Position numbers and translations under genes: made by a program | Assembly: GCA_905234735.1 (NCBI GenBank) | Contig: CAJOJA010000025.1 | Coordinates: 1-33,096 of the forward strand | From: an uncultured Bacteroidaceae bacterium | GTDB taxonomy: Bacteria; Bacteroidota; Bacteroidia; Bacteroidales; Bacteroidaceae | Direction of reading: 5' to 3' | Length of the DNA: 33,096 nucleotides | In this document: one piece after another, positions 8,179 to 15,579 of the stretch | Layout of the letters: the number at the start of each line of letters is the position of its first letter | How positions within the stretch are numbered: position 1 is the first letter of the stretch | The notes under the pieces: generated by a model | The model's database searches: none | What the model was told of the DNA's origin: nothing | Seen by the model: only the letters and a program-made list of their open reading frames with translations

Positions 8179-8400
8179 GTGTGTTACCCTTAAAAGAGGG
8201 CACACATGACATTATATTTGCTCAATCGCTCCTCGAATTGCGATCTCGGAAAAAGTGAACGAGCAATAACTATCGTTAATGAGGCATGCGCCAGCGCAGG
8301 CTTCCCATAAACGATAGTAGGTTGTCGCAAACCTCGAGGAGCGTATGGAGAAAGACCTGCGCTTTTCTTATGCTCAAAGGTTAGTGCAGTTTCTCCATAG
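8179..8400 (+). ncRNA. unrecognised structured RNA (leader or small RNA)
   Basis: Nested pairings seen by eye are as follows. A first hairpin lies at about 8179-8207 (CCCT/AGGG and TGTG/CACA). A long-range stem of ten bases pairs CGCTCCTCGA (8227-8236) with TCGAGGAGCG (8334-8343) and is continued by TTGCGA/TCGCAA (8238-8243 / 8325-8330). Inside it sit hairpin CTCG/CGAG (8245-8263) and a 9-bp stem ACTATCGTT/AACGATAGT (8269-8277 / 8310-8318) capped by TGCG/CGCA. A final 10-bp stem pairs TATGGAGAAA (8344-8353) with TTTCTCCATA (8390-8399). It does not match any riboswitch, tmRNA, SRP or RNase P RNA I can recall. It may be an independent RNA (a Bacteroidales-1 or 6S relative should be tested) or the 5' leader of the gene at 8450. 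Confidence 0.6.
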
Positions 8401-8449
8401 CTGAAGTAGATATGTGGAATTAATAACGACAACTAAACAGAAACAAAGT

Positions 8450-10156
8450 ATGAAACAAATGAATTTATCAGGTTCTTTCCTGCTTCGACGGGTTGTGATG
8501 ATAGTCTTGGTAATGTTGATGGGAATAACTAACATTCATGCTGATAGCACTATTATTAATGGCATAATGTATGTTCTAAATAAAAAAGCTTTAGAGGCAA
8601 CGATTGAGAGGGGCTATCCTTATAAACCTAAGGGACGCTTGGAGATACCAGAGACTATTGTTTCGGGTAAAATGAGCTACAAGGTTACAGCCATTGCAGA
8701 CAAAGCATTTCACAATTGTACAAAGCTTACTCATGTATCCCTTCCTCCAACCATAAGGTCTATTGGTGCAGGCGCATTTCGTGGTTGTACTCAACTTGTT
8801 AGAGTTAGTGGGATTTTCTCCAATGCAGCTGTAGCTGAAGATGCCTTTGCCGAGTGTCCATTATATAAAGCATCCTTTTCAGAGGATGCCAATAATTATG
8901 TCCTTCCCAAAATAAAGGATTGGCAACAGAAACGTGAATACGAAACAACTGCTCAGTATCAGGAACGAGTGACAAAGGAAAATCAGGAACGAAAGATTCA
9001 AGAACTGATGCAGGAGGTGATACAATCATATATTAAGAAGGATCCTTTAGAAGTTACAATTAATAGCTACGATGCAGATTATGAAATTTACATATTGGAT
9101 AGCAACTATGGACGTAAGTTTGTGAAGGTTCCAAAATCGGAAGCCCAGACTTTTAAGACAAAGTTTGATGAAGCAGTCTTCAACGCATCTTATATAGCCA
9201 CAGAGAAGGGACCAAAACTAAAAGATATTTCCATCACGCTCAATAATGAAACATATAATTCTGAAAAAATAGCAGAGGAATCAGCTTTGAATGCTTTATA
9301 TATTGATTTACCAGAGGTGGAGATACATTTAGCTGACGATAAGCCCGCTGTGGTGTCAACTCCAAAAATGATAGACAGAAGCATTGACCAGAACATACCA
9401 ACAGGCATTGTCAGGAACAACAATACCTTTGCCGTTATTATAGGCAATGAGAAATATGCTCATGTGGCTCAGGTGCCATACGCAAGTAATGATGCAAAAG
9501 TATTTGCCGAATATTGCAAAAAGACACTGGGGATGCCAGCTAAAAATGTACGAATATATAATAATGCTACGTTTGGTTCACTGTTGGCTGCGATGAATAA
9601 TATTAGAGAATTAGCCGAAGCCTATAGTGGCGAGTTAAACATAATTTTTTATTATGCTGGGCATGGCATGCCAGATGAAAAAAGTAAGGATGCATATATA
9701 CTACCTGTGGATGCTACGGGATTGCAAATAGAAGCATGTTACCCAGTGAGCCGTTTGTATAAGGAGTTAGGTGAAATAGGGGCACGAAATGTAGTAGTCT
9801 TCATGGACGCTTGTTTTTCTGGTGCTCAACGCGGCGAAGGAATGTTAGCCTCTGCTCGTGGCGTGGCTCTGAAGGTTAAGACAGAAAAACCACGGGGCAA
9901 CACAATCGTTTTTTCAGCTGCGACGGGTGATGAAACGGCATATCCATACCAGGAGAAGGGACATGGCATATTCACATATTTCCTGCTGAAGAAGCTGCGT
10001 GAAACGAAAGGAGACTGCACCTTGGGTGAATTGGGCGAATATATCCAGACAAACGTCCGACAACAGTCAGTGGTTATCAATGGCAAGAGCCAGACTCCAA
10101 CAGTTGTGCCCTCTGCTGAAATGGTCGATAGTTGGAGAGACATTAAACTGAAGTAG
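8450..10156 (+). CDS. secreted LRR_5 - caspase-like (peptidase C14) fusion protein
   Basis: 568 aa from the ATG at 8450. This start directly precedes a signal peptide with a hydrophobic core (VVMIVLVMLMGI) ending near IHA, residue 31; the frame opens 12 codons earlier without signal features. Residues about 65-125 are BspA-type leucine-rich repeats (AFHNCTKLTHVSLPPTIRSI, AFRGCTQL). A charged, probably helical linker with YETTAQYQERV follows. The C-terminal domain from about residue 325 is caspase-like: NTFAVIIGNEKYA, YYAGHG with H405 and DACFSG with C455 as the catalytic pair. It is an exported cysteine-protease candidate of unknown target. The gene is clearly AT-richer than its neighbours, suggesting transfer. 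Confidence 0.85.
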   Translation: MKQMNLSGSFLLRRVVMIVLVMLMGITNIHADSTIINGIMYVLNKKALEATIERGYPYKPKGRLEIPETIVSGKMSYKVTAIADKAFHNCTKLTHVSLPPTIRSIGAGAFRGCTQLVRVSGIFSNAAVAEDAFAECPLYKASFSEDANNYVLPKIKDWQQKREYETTAQYQERVTKENQERKIQELMQEVIQSYIKKDPLEVTINSYDADYEIYILDSNYGRKFVKVPKSEAQTFKTKFDEAVFNASYIATEKGPKLKDISITLNNETYNSEKIAEESALNALYIDLPEVEIHLADDKPAVVSTPKMIDRSIDQNIPTGIVRNNNTFAVIIGNEKYAHVAQVPYASNDAKVFAEYCKKTLGMPAKNVRIYNNATFGSLLAAMNNIRELAEAYSGELNIIFYYAGHGMPDEKSKDAYILPVDATGLQIEACYPVSRLYKELGEIGARNVVVFMDACFSGAQRGEGMLASARGVALKVKTEKPRGNTIVFSAATGDETAYPYQEKGHGIFTYFLLKKLRETKGDCTLGELGEYIQTNVRQQSVVINGKSQTPTVVPSAEMVDSWRDIKLK

Positions 10157-10308
10157 GTGTTGATAGTTACCGAGGCAAAATAGGATATGCAATTCAAAGT
10201 CGATTTGCTTGATGAAATGAGCGCAACTTATACATATAAATTTTGCCAGCTTCAAATATCATAGTACCATTTTTGGTCATTATCCATTGATATACAGAAT
10301 GTTGGCGA

Positions 10309-10348
10309 ATGATATTTCCTATGATATTTCTATGATATTATGATATTT
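10309..10348. repeat. short ATGATATT repeats in the gap between caspase and ATPase genes
   Basis: ATGATATT(T) occurs at 10309, 10321, 10332 and 10340. Apart from these AT-rich copies nothing is seen in the 227-bp gap between the convergent genes, and no clear terminator hairpin was found. Confidence 0.6.
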
Positions 10349-10383
10349 GTAGCGTCGTCCTGTCGATGGGTCGCGTTCCCATA

Positions 10384-11745
10384 TCATCTTCTTCCTTCTC
10401 CGAGGGTACTCCGTTCCTTCAGGAAGCGCTTCAACAAGAAAGTTAGGAAATACGGAAAGGTGTAGAACTGGCCGTTCCAGCCAATGTTCTTGTATCCAAG
10501 CTTGATGCCGTACTTCACGTCGGGATACGACTCCCACTTGATGAGGTTGTTCAATGATGCGGTGGCATTATCCTTGGCCTTTACTTCAACGGGGACCAAA
10601 GAGTTGGCGTCACGAACAAAGAAGTCCATTTCGAGTGCAGGATTCTCGCGCTTGTAGAAATAGAGCTGCTCATAGCCTGACTTGCGCAGCATCTCACCAA
10701 CAATATTCTCATAGATGGCACCCTTGTAAGTGCCAAAATTCTTGTTGGCACGCAGATCCTCTTGGGCTTCCTCGTCGAGTGAAGCGATAAGCAGGCCCGT
10801 GTCGTGATAGTACAGCTTGTAGTATTCGGAGTTGTAATTGCCCTTCAGGGGCAGTTCTACGTTGTTCAGACAATAACAAACGTTGATGACCCCAGCCTCC
10901 TTCAGCCAATCGACAGCCCCCACATATTCCCTGTTGCGGGCACCCTTGGCAATCTTCGTGATTTGGTACTTCTTGTTGTCCTTGGCCAGGAAGGTGGAGA
11001 TGTGGTTATAGACGGCCAGGAGCTTGGCCTTGTCGGTTTGCTTGGCGTACTTCGTGATGTCTTCCTCGTAGTCTTTCAGCAGCTGGCGTTGCAGTTCCAA
11101 TGTACCTCCGAAATGGCCGTTGTCGATATACATCTTCACCACCTCTGGCATCCCGCCCAGACTCATATAGTCGCGGAACACATCCATGATGGTGTCCAAT
11201 TCCAGCTGCGAGAAGGGTTTCAGTTCCACCATGTGACGATACAAGTCCTCAATCTGTTCGTCCTGATAGCCCTTGGCCCACAGGAACTCCTCGAAGTCCA
11301 TCGAATGCATGTCGAAGTCATCCTTATAGCCCACGGCATTGCTCTCGATTTCCTCGTAATAGATGCCCATCATCGAACCAGAACAGATGACATCATACCG
11401 CCGGTCCTGACAGAACGACTTGAGTGATGTGGCACAATCGGGACATTTCTGTAGTTCGTCGAAGAAAATCAGCGTCTTGTTCGGGATGAACCGCCATGAG
11501 GGTTCCAGCAGCGAGATATTCTTGATGATGGTCTCCACATCGTAGCCATCGTCAAAAATTGCCCTGAACTTCTTCTGCAGCACAAAGTTTATCTCAATGA
11601 CCGACTCGTAGTTGGCCCCACCAAATGTCCTGATGGACTCCGTTTTGCCAATCTGGCGGGCACCTTTTACAATCAACGGCTTCCTCTTTGGATTGTTTTT
11701 CCAATCCAGAAGATACTTATCTATCTTTCTTTTAAGCAGTTTCAT
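10384..11745 (-). CDS. AAA_14 / DUF4143 family ATPase
   Basis: 453 aa. The N-terminal AAA_14 domain has Walker A GARQIGKT (28-35) and Walker B LIFFDE (D96/E97). A conserved middle contains SLGGMPEVV and DYEEDITKY. The C-terminal DUF4143 part carries EMDFFV and VPVEVKAK, an E-x-D...E-V-K arrangement like a PD-(D/E)xK nuclease fold. Such proteins are abundant and multicopy in Bacteroidetes; their function is not established. It is isolated, with no partner gene, and a striking four-copy repeat array spans its promoter and leader. Its base composition is between that of the core genes and the caspase gene. Confidence 0.88.
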   Translation of the reverse strand: MKLLKRKIDKYLLDWKNNPKRKPLIVKGARQIGKTESIRTFGGANYESVIEINFVLQKKFRAIFDDGYDVETIIKNISLLEPSWRFIPNKTLIFFDELQKCPDCATSLKSFCQDRRYDVICSGSMMGIYYEEIESNAVGYKDDFDMHSMDFEEFLWAKGYQDEQIEDLYRHMVELKPFSQLELDTIMDVFRDYMSLGGMPEVVKMYIDNGHFGGTLELQRQLLKDYEEDITKYAKQTDKAKLLAVYNHISTFLAKDNKKYQITKIAKGARNREYVGAVDWLKEAGVINVCYCLNNVELPLKGNYNSEYYKLYYHDTGLLIASLDEEAQEDLRANKNFGTYKGAIYENIVGEMLRKSGYEQLYFYKRENPALEMDFFVRDANSLVPVEVKAKDNATASLNNLIKWESYPDVKYGIKLGYKNIGWNGQFYTFPYFLTFLLKRFLKERSTLGEGRR

Positions 11746-11751
11746 GCTATA

Positions 11752-11867
11752 AAATCACATTTACAGACTATATTCGCAAGGATAAATCACATTTTCAACT
11801 GCAAATATAAGCAATAAATCACATTTTCCGACTATAATCATAAGAAAAAATCACATTTACAGACTAT
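11752..11867. repeat. four direct repeats with an exact 32-bp period at the ATPase promoter
   Basis: A 20-bp core resembling AAATCACATTTACAGACTAT starts at 11752, 11784, 11816 and 11848. Copies 1 and 4 are identical; copy 3 differs at two positions; copy 2 diverges in its last third. The three spacers are 12 bp each and unrelated in sequence. Thirty-two base pairs is close to three helical turns, so all cores face the same side of the DNA. Copy 1 ends six bases from the ATPase start codon. Confidence 0.9.
11802..11809 (-). promoter_or_regulatory. -7 box of the DUF4143 ATPase gene, inside repeat 2
   Basis: On the reverse strand TATATTTG followed by C. It occupies exactly the place where repeat copy 2 departs from the consensus. 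This would put the start of transcription near 11798 and copy 1 inside the leader. Confidence 0.55.
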
Positions 11868-11884
11868 TATTGATATTACCTTGC

Positions 11885-11915
11885 ATAAAATAAGGAAGCC
11901 ACGCGTGACTTCCTT
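11885..11915 (-). terminator. terminator after tRNA-Lys
   Basis: On the reverse strand AAGGAAG (11915-11909) pairs with CTTCCTT (11898-11892) and is followed by ATTTTATG. It separates the tRNA from the repeat array and ATPase gene. Confidence 0.7.
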
Positions 11916-11923
11916 CTCCTTGG

Positions 11924-11996
11924 TGACCCGCTCGGGGCTCGAACCCGAGACCCCAACATTAAAAGTGTTGTGCTCTACCAGCTGAGCTAGCGGGTC
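11924..11996 (-). tRNA. tRNA-Lys(TTT)
   Basis: A 73-nt cloverleaf on the reverse strand: acceptor GACCCGC/GCGGGTC, D arm GCTC..GAGC, anticodon stem CAACA/TGTTG with loop CTTTTAA (anticodon TTT), variable loop GGGTC, T arm TCGGG-TTCGAGC-CCCGA, discriminator A. The CCA end is encoded at 11923-11921. All stems pair perfectly. Confidence 0.97.
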
Positions 11997-12026
11997 TACC
12001 TGCATGCATTCTGAGGAATGCGGGTG

Positions 12027-12075
12027 CAAAGGTACGAAATAAAATTAAGAATTAAAAATTAAAAATTAAAAATTA
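12027..12075 (-). promoter_or_regulatory. promoter of tRNA-Lys with AT-repeat tract
   Basis: On the reverse strand TACCTTTG (12034-12027) is followed by C and preceded by TTTCG. Upstream lies a tandem TTTTTAATT tract (about 12050-12075), matching the pnp promoter layout. A GCATTC/GAATGC hairpin (12005-12020) lies between the box and the tRNA. Confidence 0.65.
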
Positions 12076-12094
12076 TTCGTTTCGCTTCACATTT

Positions 12095-13174
12095 TTATTC
12101 TTTCAGCACAAATCGTCGGTAGTAGGAGAGGCAGAGGGTGGTGAGCGGAAGGGCTACGATAAGCCCGATGAAACCCAGCAGTGCCCCCCAGACGGAGAGG
12201 GAGAGCAGAATGACGGCCGGGTTCAGCCCCATCACCTTGCCCATGATGCGCGGCGTCAGGTACATGTCCTGGATGGTCTGCACGACGGCAAAGACGGCCA
12301 GCGCCATCAGGATGATGACCCAGAAGTTCTGCCCCGTCTCCAGACTCTTCATCAGGGCCAGGACAATGGTAGGGATGAAGCCGATGAGCTGGAGATAGGG
12401 CACCAGGTTCAGCAGTCCGATGAACAGTCCGAGGCCGATGGCCAAGGGGAAGTCGATGATAAGGAACCCGATGGAGAAGAGGATGCCCACGATGAAGGCA
12501 ATGAGCGACTGCCCGCGGAAGTAGGAGTTCATGCCGCGCTCCACGTCGCTGGCCAACTGGGCTGCGAAGGGGCGCTTCTCGGCCGGAATCAGCTTCACCC
12601 AGCCCTCGGATATCTTCTCGTAGTCGAGCAGGATGAAAAACAGATACAGGAAGACGACAAACACGGTGAATATGCCCGCGATGTAACCCAGGGTCTGGGT
12701 GACAAGGTTCCACAACTGGGCTATGCCTGTCTGGATGGCGTCGCGCACATTGTCCTGCTGGATGAGGCTGACAATGGTATTCTCGTTGACAAACCTTTCC
12801 ACATAGCGGCTCAGGCTTTCGGTGATGCGGCTCTCTCCCAGATACTGTTGGGCTATGGGGGAGACGTATCCGCTCAGCTTTGCCCCTTCATCGATGAGGG
12901 GAGGGACAATGAGCCACAACATACCGGTCAGTGCCGACAGCACCAAGACCAGAGCCACGACGATACTTACCACGCGGTTGCGCAGCCGGCACCGGTATTG
13001 CAGAAAGCGCACCAGCGGATAGAGCATATAAGCCAACAGCCAGGCGATGGCGAAAGGTAGTAGCACCGAACTCAGTCGCTTGACAAAGAGCCCGATGCCC
13101 ACCAGCAGCAGGACAATGGTCACGTCGCGTATGAAACTGTCGAATGTAATCTTTTTTTCCATATTAATTCCCAC
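12095..13174 (-). CDS. AI-2E family transporter (PerM-like permease)
   Basis: 359 aa membrane protein of the AI-2E/PerM exporter family. Hydrophobic helices run from residue 16 (VTIVLLLVGIGLFVKRL) through a cluster at the C-terminus. Family-typical features are the early LLPFAIAWLLAYMLYPLV, the central YFRGQSLIAFIVGILFSIGF and GLLNLVPYLQLIGFIPTIVL, and the late PRIMGKVMGLNPAVILLSL. The actual substrate is not deducible; autoinducer-2 export is shown only for some members. An internal ATG at 13162 (MEKKITFDSF) is an equally good start. It follows tdk by 10 bp on the same strand. Confidence 0.88.
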   Translation of the reverse strand: MGINMEKKITFDSFIRDVTIVLLLVGIGLFVKRLSSVLLPFAIAWLLAYMLYPLVRFLQYRCRLRNRVVSIVVALVLVLSALTGMLWLIVPPLIDEGAKLSGYVSPIAQQYLGESRITESLSRYVERFVNENTIVSLIQQDNVRDAIQTGIAQLWNLVTQTLGYIAGIFTVFVVFLYLFFILLDYEKISEGWVKLIPAEKRPFAAQLASDVERGMNSYFRGQSLIAFIVGILFSIGFLIIDFPLAIGLGLFIGLLNLVPYLQLIGFIPTIVLALMKSLETGQNFWVIILMALAVFAVVQTIQDMYLTPRIMGKVMGLNPAVILLSLSVWGALLGFIGLIVALPLTTLCLSYYRRFVLKE

Positions 13175-13184
13175 CTTTCACCCT

Positions 13185-13769
13185 TCATCCCTTCGTCGCT
13201 TCCTGATAGCAGTGACGGCAGAGCGGTTCGTACTCCTGTTTTTCGCCCAACATCACCTGTTTCTCGCCGGCCACGATACGGTGGCTGACGTAGGCCAGGG
13301 CACCACAGCGCACACAGATGGCGTGCTGCTTGGCCACGTCGTCGGCTATGGCGCAGAGGGCGGGCATGGGCCCAAAGGGACGGCCCTGGAAGTCGAGGTC
13401 CAGTCCGGCCACGATGACGCGCACTCCGCGGGCGGCCAGTTCCTGACAGACATCCACAATGCCCGGGTCGAAGAACTGTGCCTCGTCGATGCCCACCACC
13501 TCATTGTCGGCCGACATCAGTAGGATGCTTGCCGACGAGTCGACAGGTGTCGACGGAATGGAGTTCCCCTCATGCGAGACAACATCCTCTTCGGAGTACC
13601 GGGTGTCGATGGAGGGCTTGAATATCTCCACCTTCTGCCGGGCAAACTTCGCCCGCTTCATGCGTCGGATGAGTTCCTCCGTCTTGCCCGAGAACATCGA
13701 GCCACAAATCACTTCCACACGCCCCTGGCGCATGATTTCTCCGTTTCTTTCTGCTATGGTCATGGACAT
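13185..13769 (-). CDS. tdk: thymidine kinase
   Basis: 194 aa cytosolic enzyme of the type II (zinc) thymidine kinase family that phosphorylates thymidine with ATP in pyrimidine salvage. Walker A GSMFSGKT is at 23-30 and the Mg/catalytic segment DEAQFF at 95-100, followed by [13 protein letters not shown]. Zinc ligands are CVRC and CRHC near the end. The frame stays open to 13814, but the -7 box at 13809-13802 means transcription starts downstream of that codon, so the start at 13769 (MSMTIAERN) is preferred; 13763 is also possible. It appears to share a transcript with the permease gene. Confidence 0.93.
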   Translation of the reverse strand: MSMTIAERNGEIMRQGRVEVICGSMFSGKTEELIRRMKRAKFARQKVEIFKPSIDTRYSEEDVVSHEGNSIPSTPVDSSASILLMSADNEVVGIDEAQFFDPGIVDVCQELAARGVRVIVAGLDLDFQGRPFGPMPALCAIADDVAKQHAICVRCGALAYVSHRIVAGEKQVMLGEKQEYEPLCRHCYQEATKG

Positions 13770-13801
13770 GGCCTTAAATAAGTTTAGTACTATATTCGGT
13801 A

Positions 13802-13809
13802 CAAAGTTA
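13802..13809 (-). promoter_or_regulatory. -7 box of tdk
   Basis: TAACTTTG on the reverse strand, about 33 bp before the preferred tdk start codon. It faces away from the rsmI promoter 65 bp to the right. Confidence 0.6.
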
Positions 13810-13874
13810 ATCAATATTTCTGGGCTATAAGGAAGAATATAGCGAAAAAGTGCGGAGGAATGGAAAATCTTTCG

Positions 13875-13882
13875 TATTTTTG
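13875..13882 (+). promoter_or_regulatory. -7 box of rsmI, 9 nt from the start codon
   Basis: TATTTTTG followed by C and preceded by TTTCG. Only nine bases separate it from the ATG at 13892, so the messenger leader would be about five bases. Confidence 0.6.
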
Positions 13883-13891
13883 CATTCGTAT

Positions 13892-14659
13892 ATGGGAACT
13901 TTGTACGTTGTACCTACCCCTGTGGGCAATCTGGAGGACATCTCTGCGAGAGCCCTGCGCCTGTTGCGCGAAGCCGACCTGATACTGGCCGAGGATACGC
14001 GCACATCGGGCAACCTGCTTCGCCACTTCGATATCCGGCGGCCTATGCAGTCGTTCCATAAATTCAACGAGCATCAGGTGGTTTCCACCATCGTGGCGCG
14101 TCTGCAGGGAGGCGAACAGATGGCTTTGGTCTCCGATGCAGGCACACCGGGCATCAGCGACCCGGGCTACCTGTTGGTTCGCGAGGCCATCAAACAGGGT
14201 GTGGAGGTTATCACGCTGCCTGGCCCGACGGCTTTCGTGCCGGCACTGGTCTCGTCGGGTCTACCCTGCGACAAGTTCTGCTTCGAGGGTTTCCTGCCCC
14301 AGAAGAAGGGACGCATGTCGCGTCTGGAGCAGTTACGGACAGAACCGCGTACGATGGTCTTCTACGAAAGCCCCCACCGTGTGGTGCGCCTGCTGGAGCA
14401 ACTGGCCGAGGTGTTCGGAACAGAGCGCCCCGTGAGCGTGTGCCGCGAGATATCCAAGGTGCATGAAGAGTCGGTACGCGGCAGTGTGACAGAGGTACTT
14501 GCCCACTTTCAGGAGACGGAACCCCGAGGAGAATTCGTCGTCGTCGTGGGCGGAATGGAAGAAAGTGAAAAGGCGCCCCTTGACCCTTCTCACTCTTCTT
14601 GCCCCCCAAAAATACTATCGAAATATCAACGAAAACAAATAAATAACGAAACATTATGA
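13892..14659 (+). CDS. rsmI: 16S rRNA (cytidine(1402)-2'-O)-methyltransferase
   Basis: 255 aa. It uses S-adenosylmethionine to 2'-O-methylate C1402 in the decoding centre of 16S rRNA. The start at 13892 gives the canonical [20 protein letters not shown]; the open frame begins 14 codons earlier but that part overlaps the promoter. Family motifs are [26 protein letters not shown] at 81-92, [11 protein letters not shown] and [11 protein letters not shown]. The last ~30 residues (from about [18 protein letters not shown]) are not family-like and come from a C-rich repeat element. The stop overlaps the next start as ATGA. Confidence 0.95.
   Translation: MGTLYVVPTPVGNLEDISARALRLLREADLILAEDTRTSGNLLRHFDIRRPMQSFHKFNEHQVVSTIVARLQGGEQMALVSDAGTPGISDPGYLLVREAIKQGVEVITLPGPTAFVPALVSSGLPCDKFCFEGFLPQKKGRMSRLEQLRTEPRTMVFYESPHRVVRLLEQLAEVFGTERPVSVCREISKVHEESVRGSVTEVLAHFQETEPRGEFVVVVGGMEESEKAPLDPSHSSCPPKILSKYQRKQINNETL
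14573..14607. repeat. C/T-rich element in the rsmI 3' end
   Basis: GCGCCCCTTGACCC at the left and CTTGCCCCCC at the right flank a TTCTCACTCTTC core. Read on the reverse strand (GGGG..CAAG..GAGTGAG..GGG..CAAGGGG), it resembles the element inside sufB at 24404-24428. It supplies the unusual C-terminal residues of RsmI. Confidence 0.45.
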
Positions 14660-15501
14660 AAAAGTTTTTTATCTTGGCTATGGCCCTGATGGCACTGGCC
14701 TCTTGTGACAAGAACTCTACCAAACAGGCTCAACTCGAACGCGACTCGCTGATGCAGGTCATCAACCAGAAGGATGAGGAACTGAACGAAATCATGGGCT
14801 GTGTGAACGAAGTGCAGGAAGGTTTCCGCCGCATCAACGAAGCCGAGGGACGCGTGACTGTGGCCGACGGCAATCCGGAGAGTGCCTCGTCGCGCACCAT
14901 CATTCAGGAAAACATGCAGTACATCCAGCAGGCAATGGAGCAGAACCGCGAACTCATCGGCCAGCTGCAGCAGCGCCTGAAGAGCACCAGCCTGAACGCC
15001 AAGGCTCTGGAGCGCACCATACAGAACCTGCAGGACCAACTCGAAGCCCAGAACCAGCGCATACAGGAGCTGGAGGCTTCGCTGGCCGAGAAGGACATCC
15101 TTATAGCCGAGCAGGGAGCACAGATCGACAACCTGAGCGAGAACGTGAACAACCTGACACAGGAAAACCGTAAGAAGTCGGATACCCTGGCTTCACAGGA
15201 CAAGAATCTGCACACCGCATGGTTCGTATACGGCAGGAAGTCCGAGCTGAAGGAACAGAAGATACTGAAGGACGGAGACGTGCTGAAGACGGACGACTTC
15301 AACAAGGACTACTTTACGCAGATTGATATCCGCGTGGTGAAGGAAATCAAACTCTACAGCAAGAGTGCCACAATCCTGACAACTCACCCGAAGGGAAGCT
15401 ACACGCTCGAGAAGGATCAGAAGGGCGAGTACGTACTGCGCATCAACGACGCCCAGAAGTTCTGGAGTGTCAGCAGGTATCTGGTGGTTAAAGTGAAATA
15501 G
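14656..15501 (+). CDS. coiled-coil lipoprotein of unknown function
   Basis: 281 aa. [20 protein letters not shown] is a lipoprotein signal with the lipobox ALASC and acylated Cys17. Because D follows the Cys and several charged residues come next, export across the outer membrane cannot be judged. Residues about 28-185 form a long coiled coil with heptad-like Leu/Ile spacing and many E, Q and N residues. The C-terminal ~90 residues form a compact domain (TAWFVYGRKSELKEQKIL) ending in WSVSRYLVVKVK. It starts inside the rsmI stop (ATGA) and is therefore translationally coupled. Function is not known. Confidence 0.85.
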   Translation: MKKFFILAMALMALASCDKNSTKQAQLERDSLMQVINQKDEELNEIMGCVNEVQEGFRRINEAEGRVTVADGNPESASSRTIIQENMQYIQQAMEQNRELIGQLQQRLKSTSLNAKALERTIQNLQDQLEAQNQRIQELEASLAEKDILIAEQGAQIDNLSENVNNLTQENRKKSDTLASQDKNLHTAWFVYGRKSELKEQKILKDGDVLKTDDFNKDYFTQIDIRVVKEIKLYSKSATILTTHPKGSYTLEKDQKGEYVLRINDAQKFWSVSRYLVVKVK

Positions 15502-15546
15502 AGCCCCTCTCCCTAAATCCCTCCCCCAATATGGGAGGGACTTTTA
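15502..15546 (+). terminator. terminator-like palindromic element after the lipoprotein gene
   Basis: It opens with AGCCCCTCTCCC as in ftsH. It contains an 8-bp perfect stem TCCCTCCC (15518-15525) / GGGAGGGA (15533-15540) and then CTTTT. It probably ends the rsmI-lipoprotein transcript, or attenuates readthrough into hflX. Confidence 0.6.
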
Positions 15547-15579
15547 GGAATGGGATATCAGAAAAATGAGGAGATAAGA

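Noticed and set aside
7995..8258. 87-codon forward frame
   Set aside because: It runs through the hairpin at 8067, the promoter at 8146-8176 and the start of the RNA fold; no family signal.
10319..10537. 72-codon reverse frame overlapping the ATPase 3' end, as a frameshifted C-terminus
   Set aside because: The ATPase frame is already complete with the full DUF4143 end; the overlapping frame adds nothing recognisable.
8450..11745. Caspase gene and DUF4143 ATPase as a two-gene defence system
   Set aside because: They are convergent, have different base composition and promoters, and the caspase protein is exported, so joint function is not supported.
11752..11867. CRISPR array
   Set aside because: Repeats are 20 bp with only 12-bp spacers, imperfect, and there is no leader or cas gene; the array sits at a promoter.
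13770..13814. Longer N-terminus of thymidine kinase starting at 13814
   Set aside because: The -7 box at 13809-13802 places the transcript start downstream of that codon, and the extra residues are not family-like.
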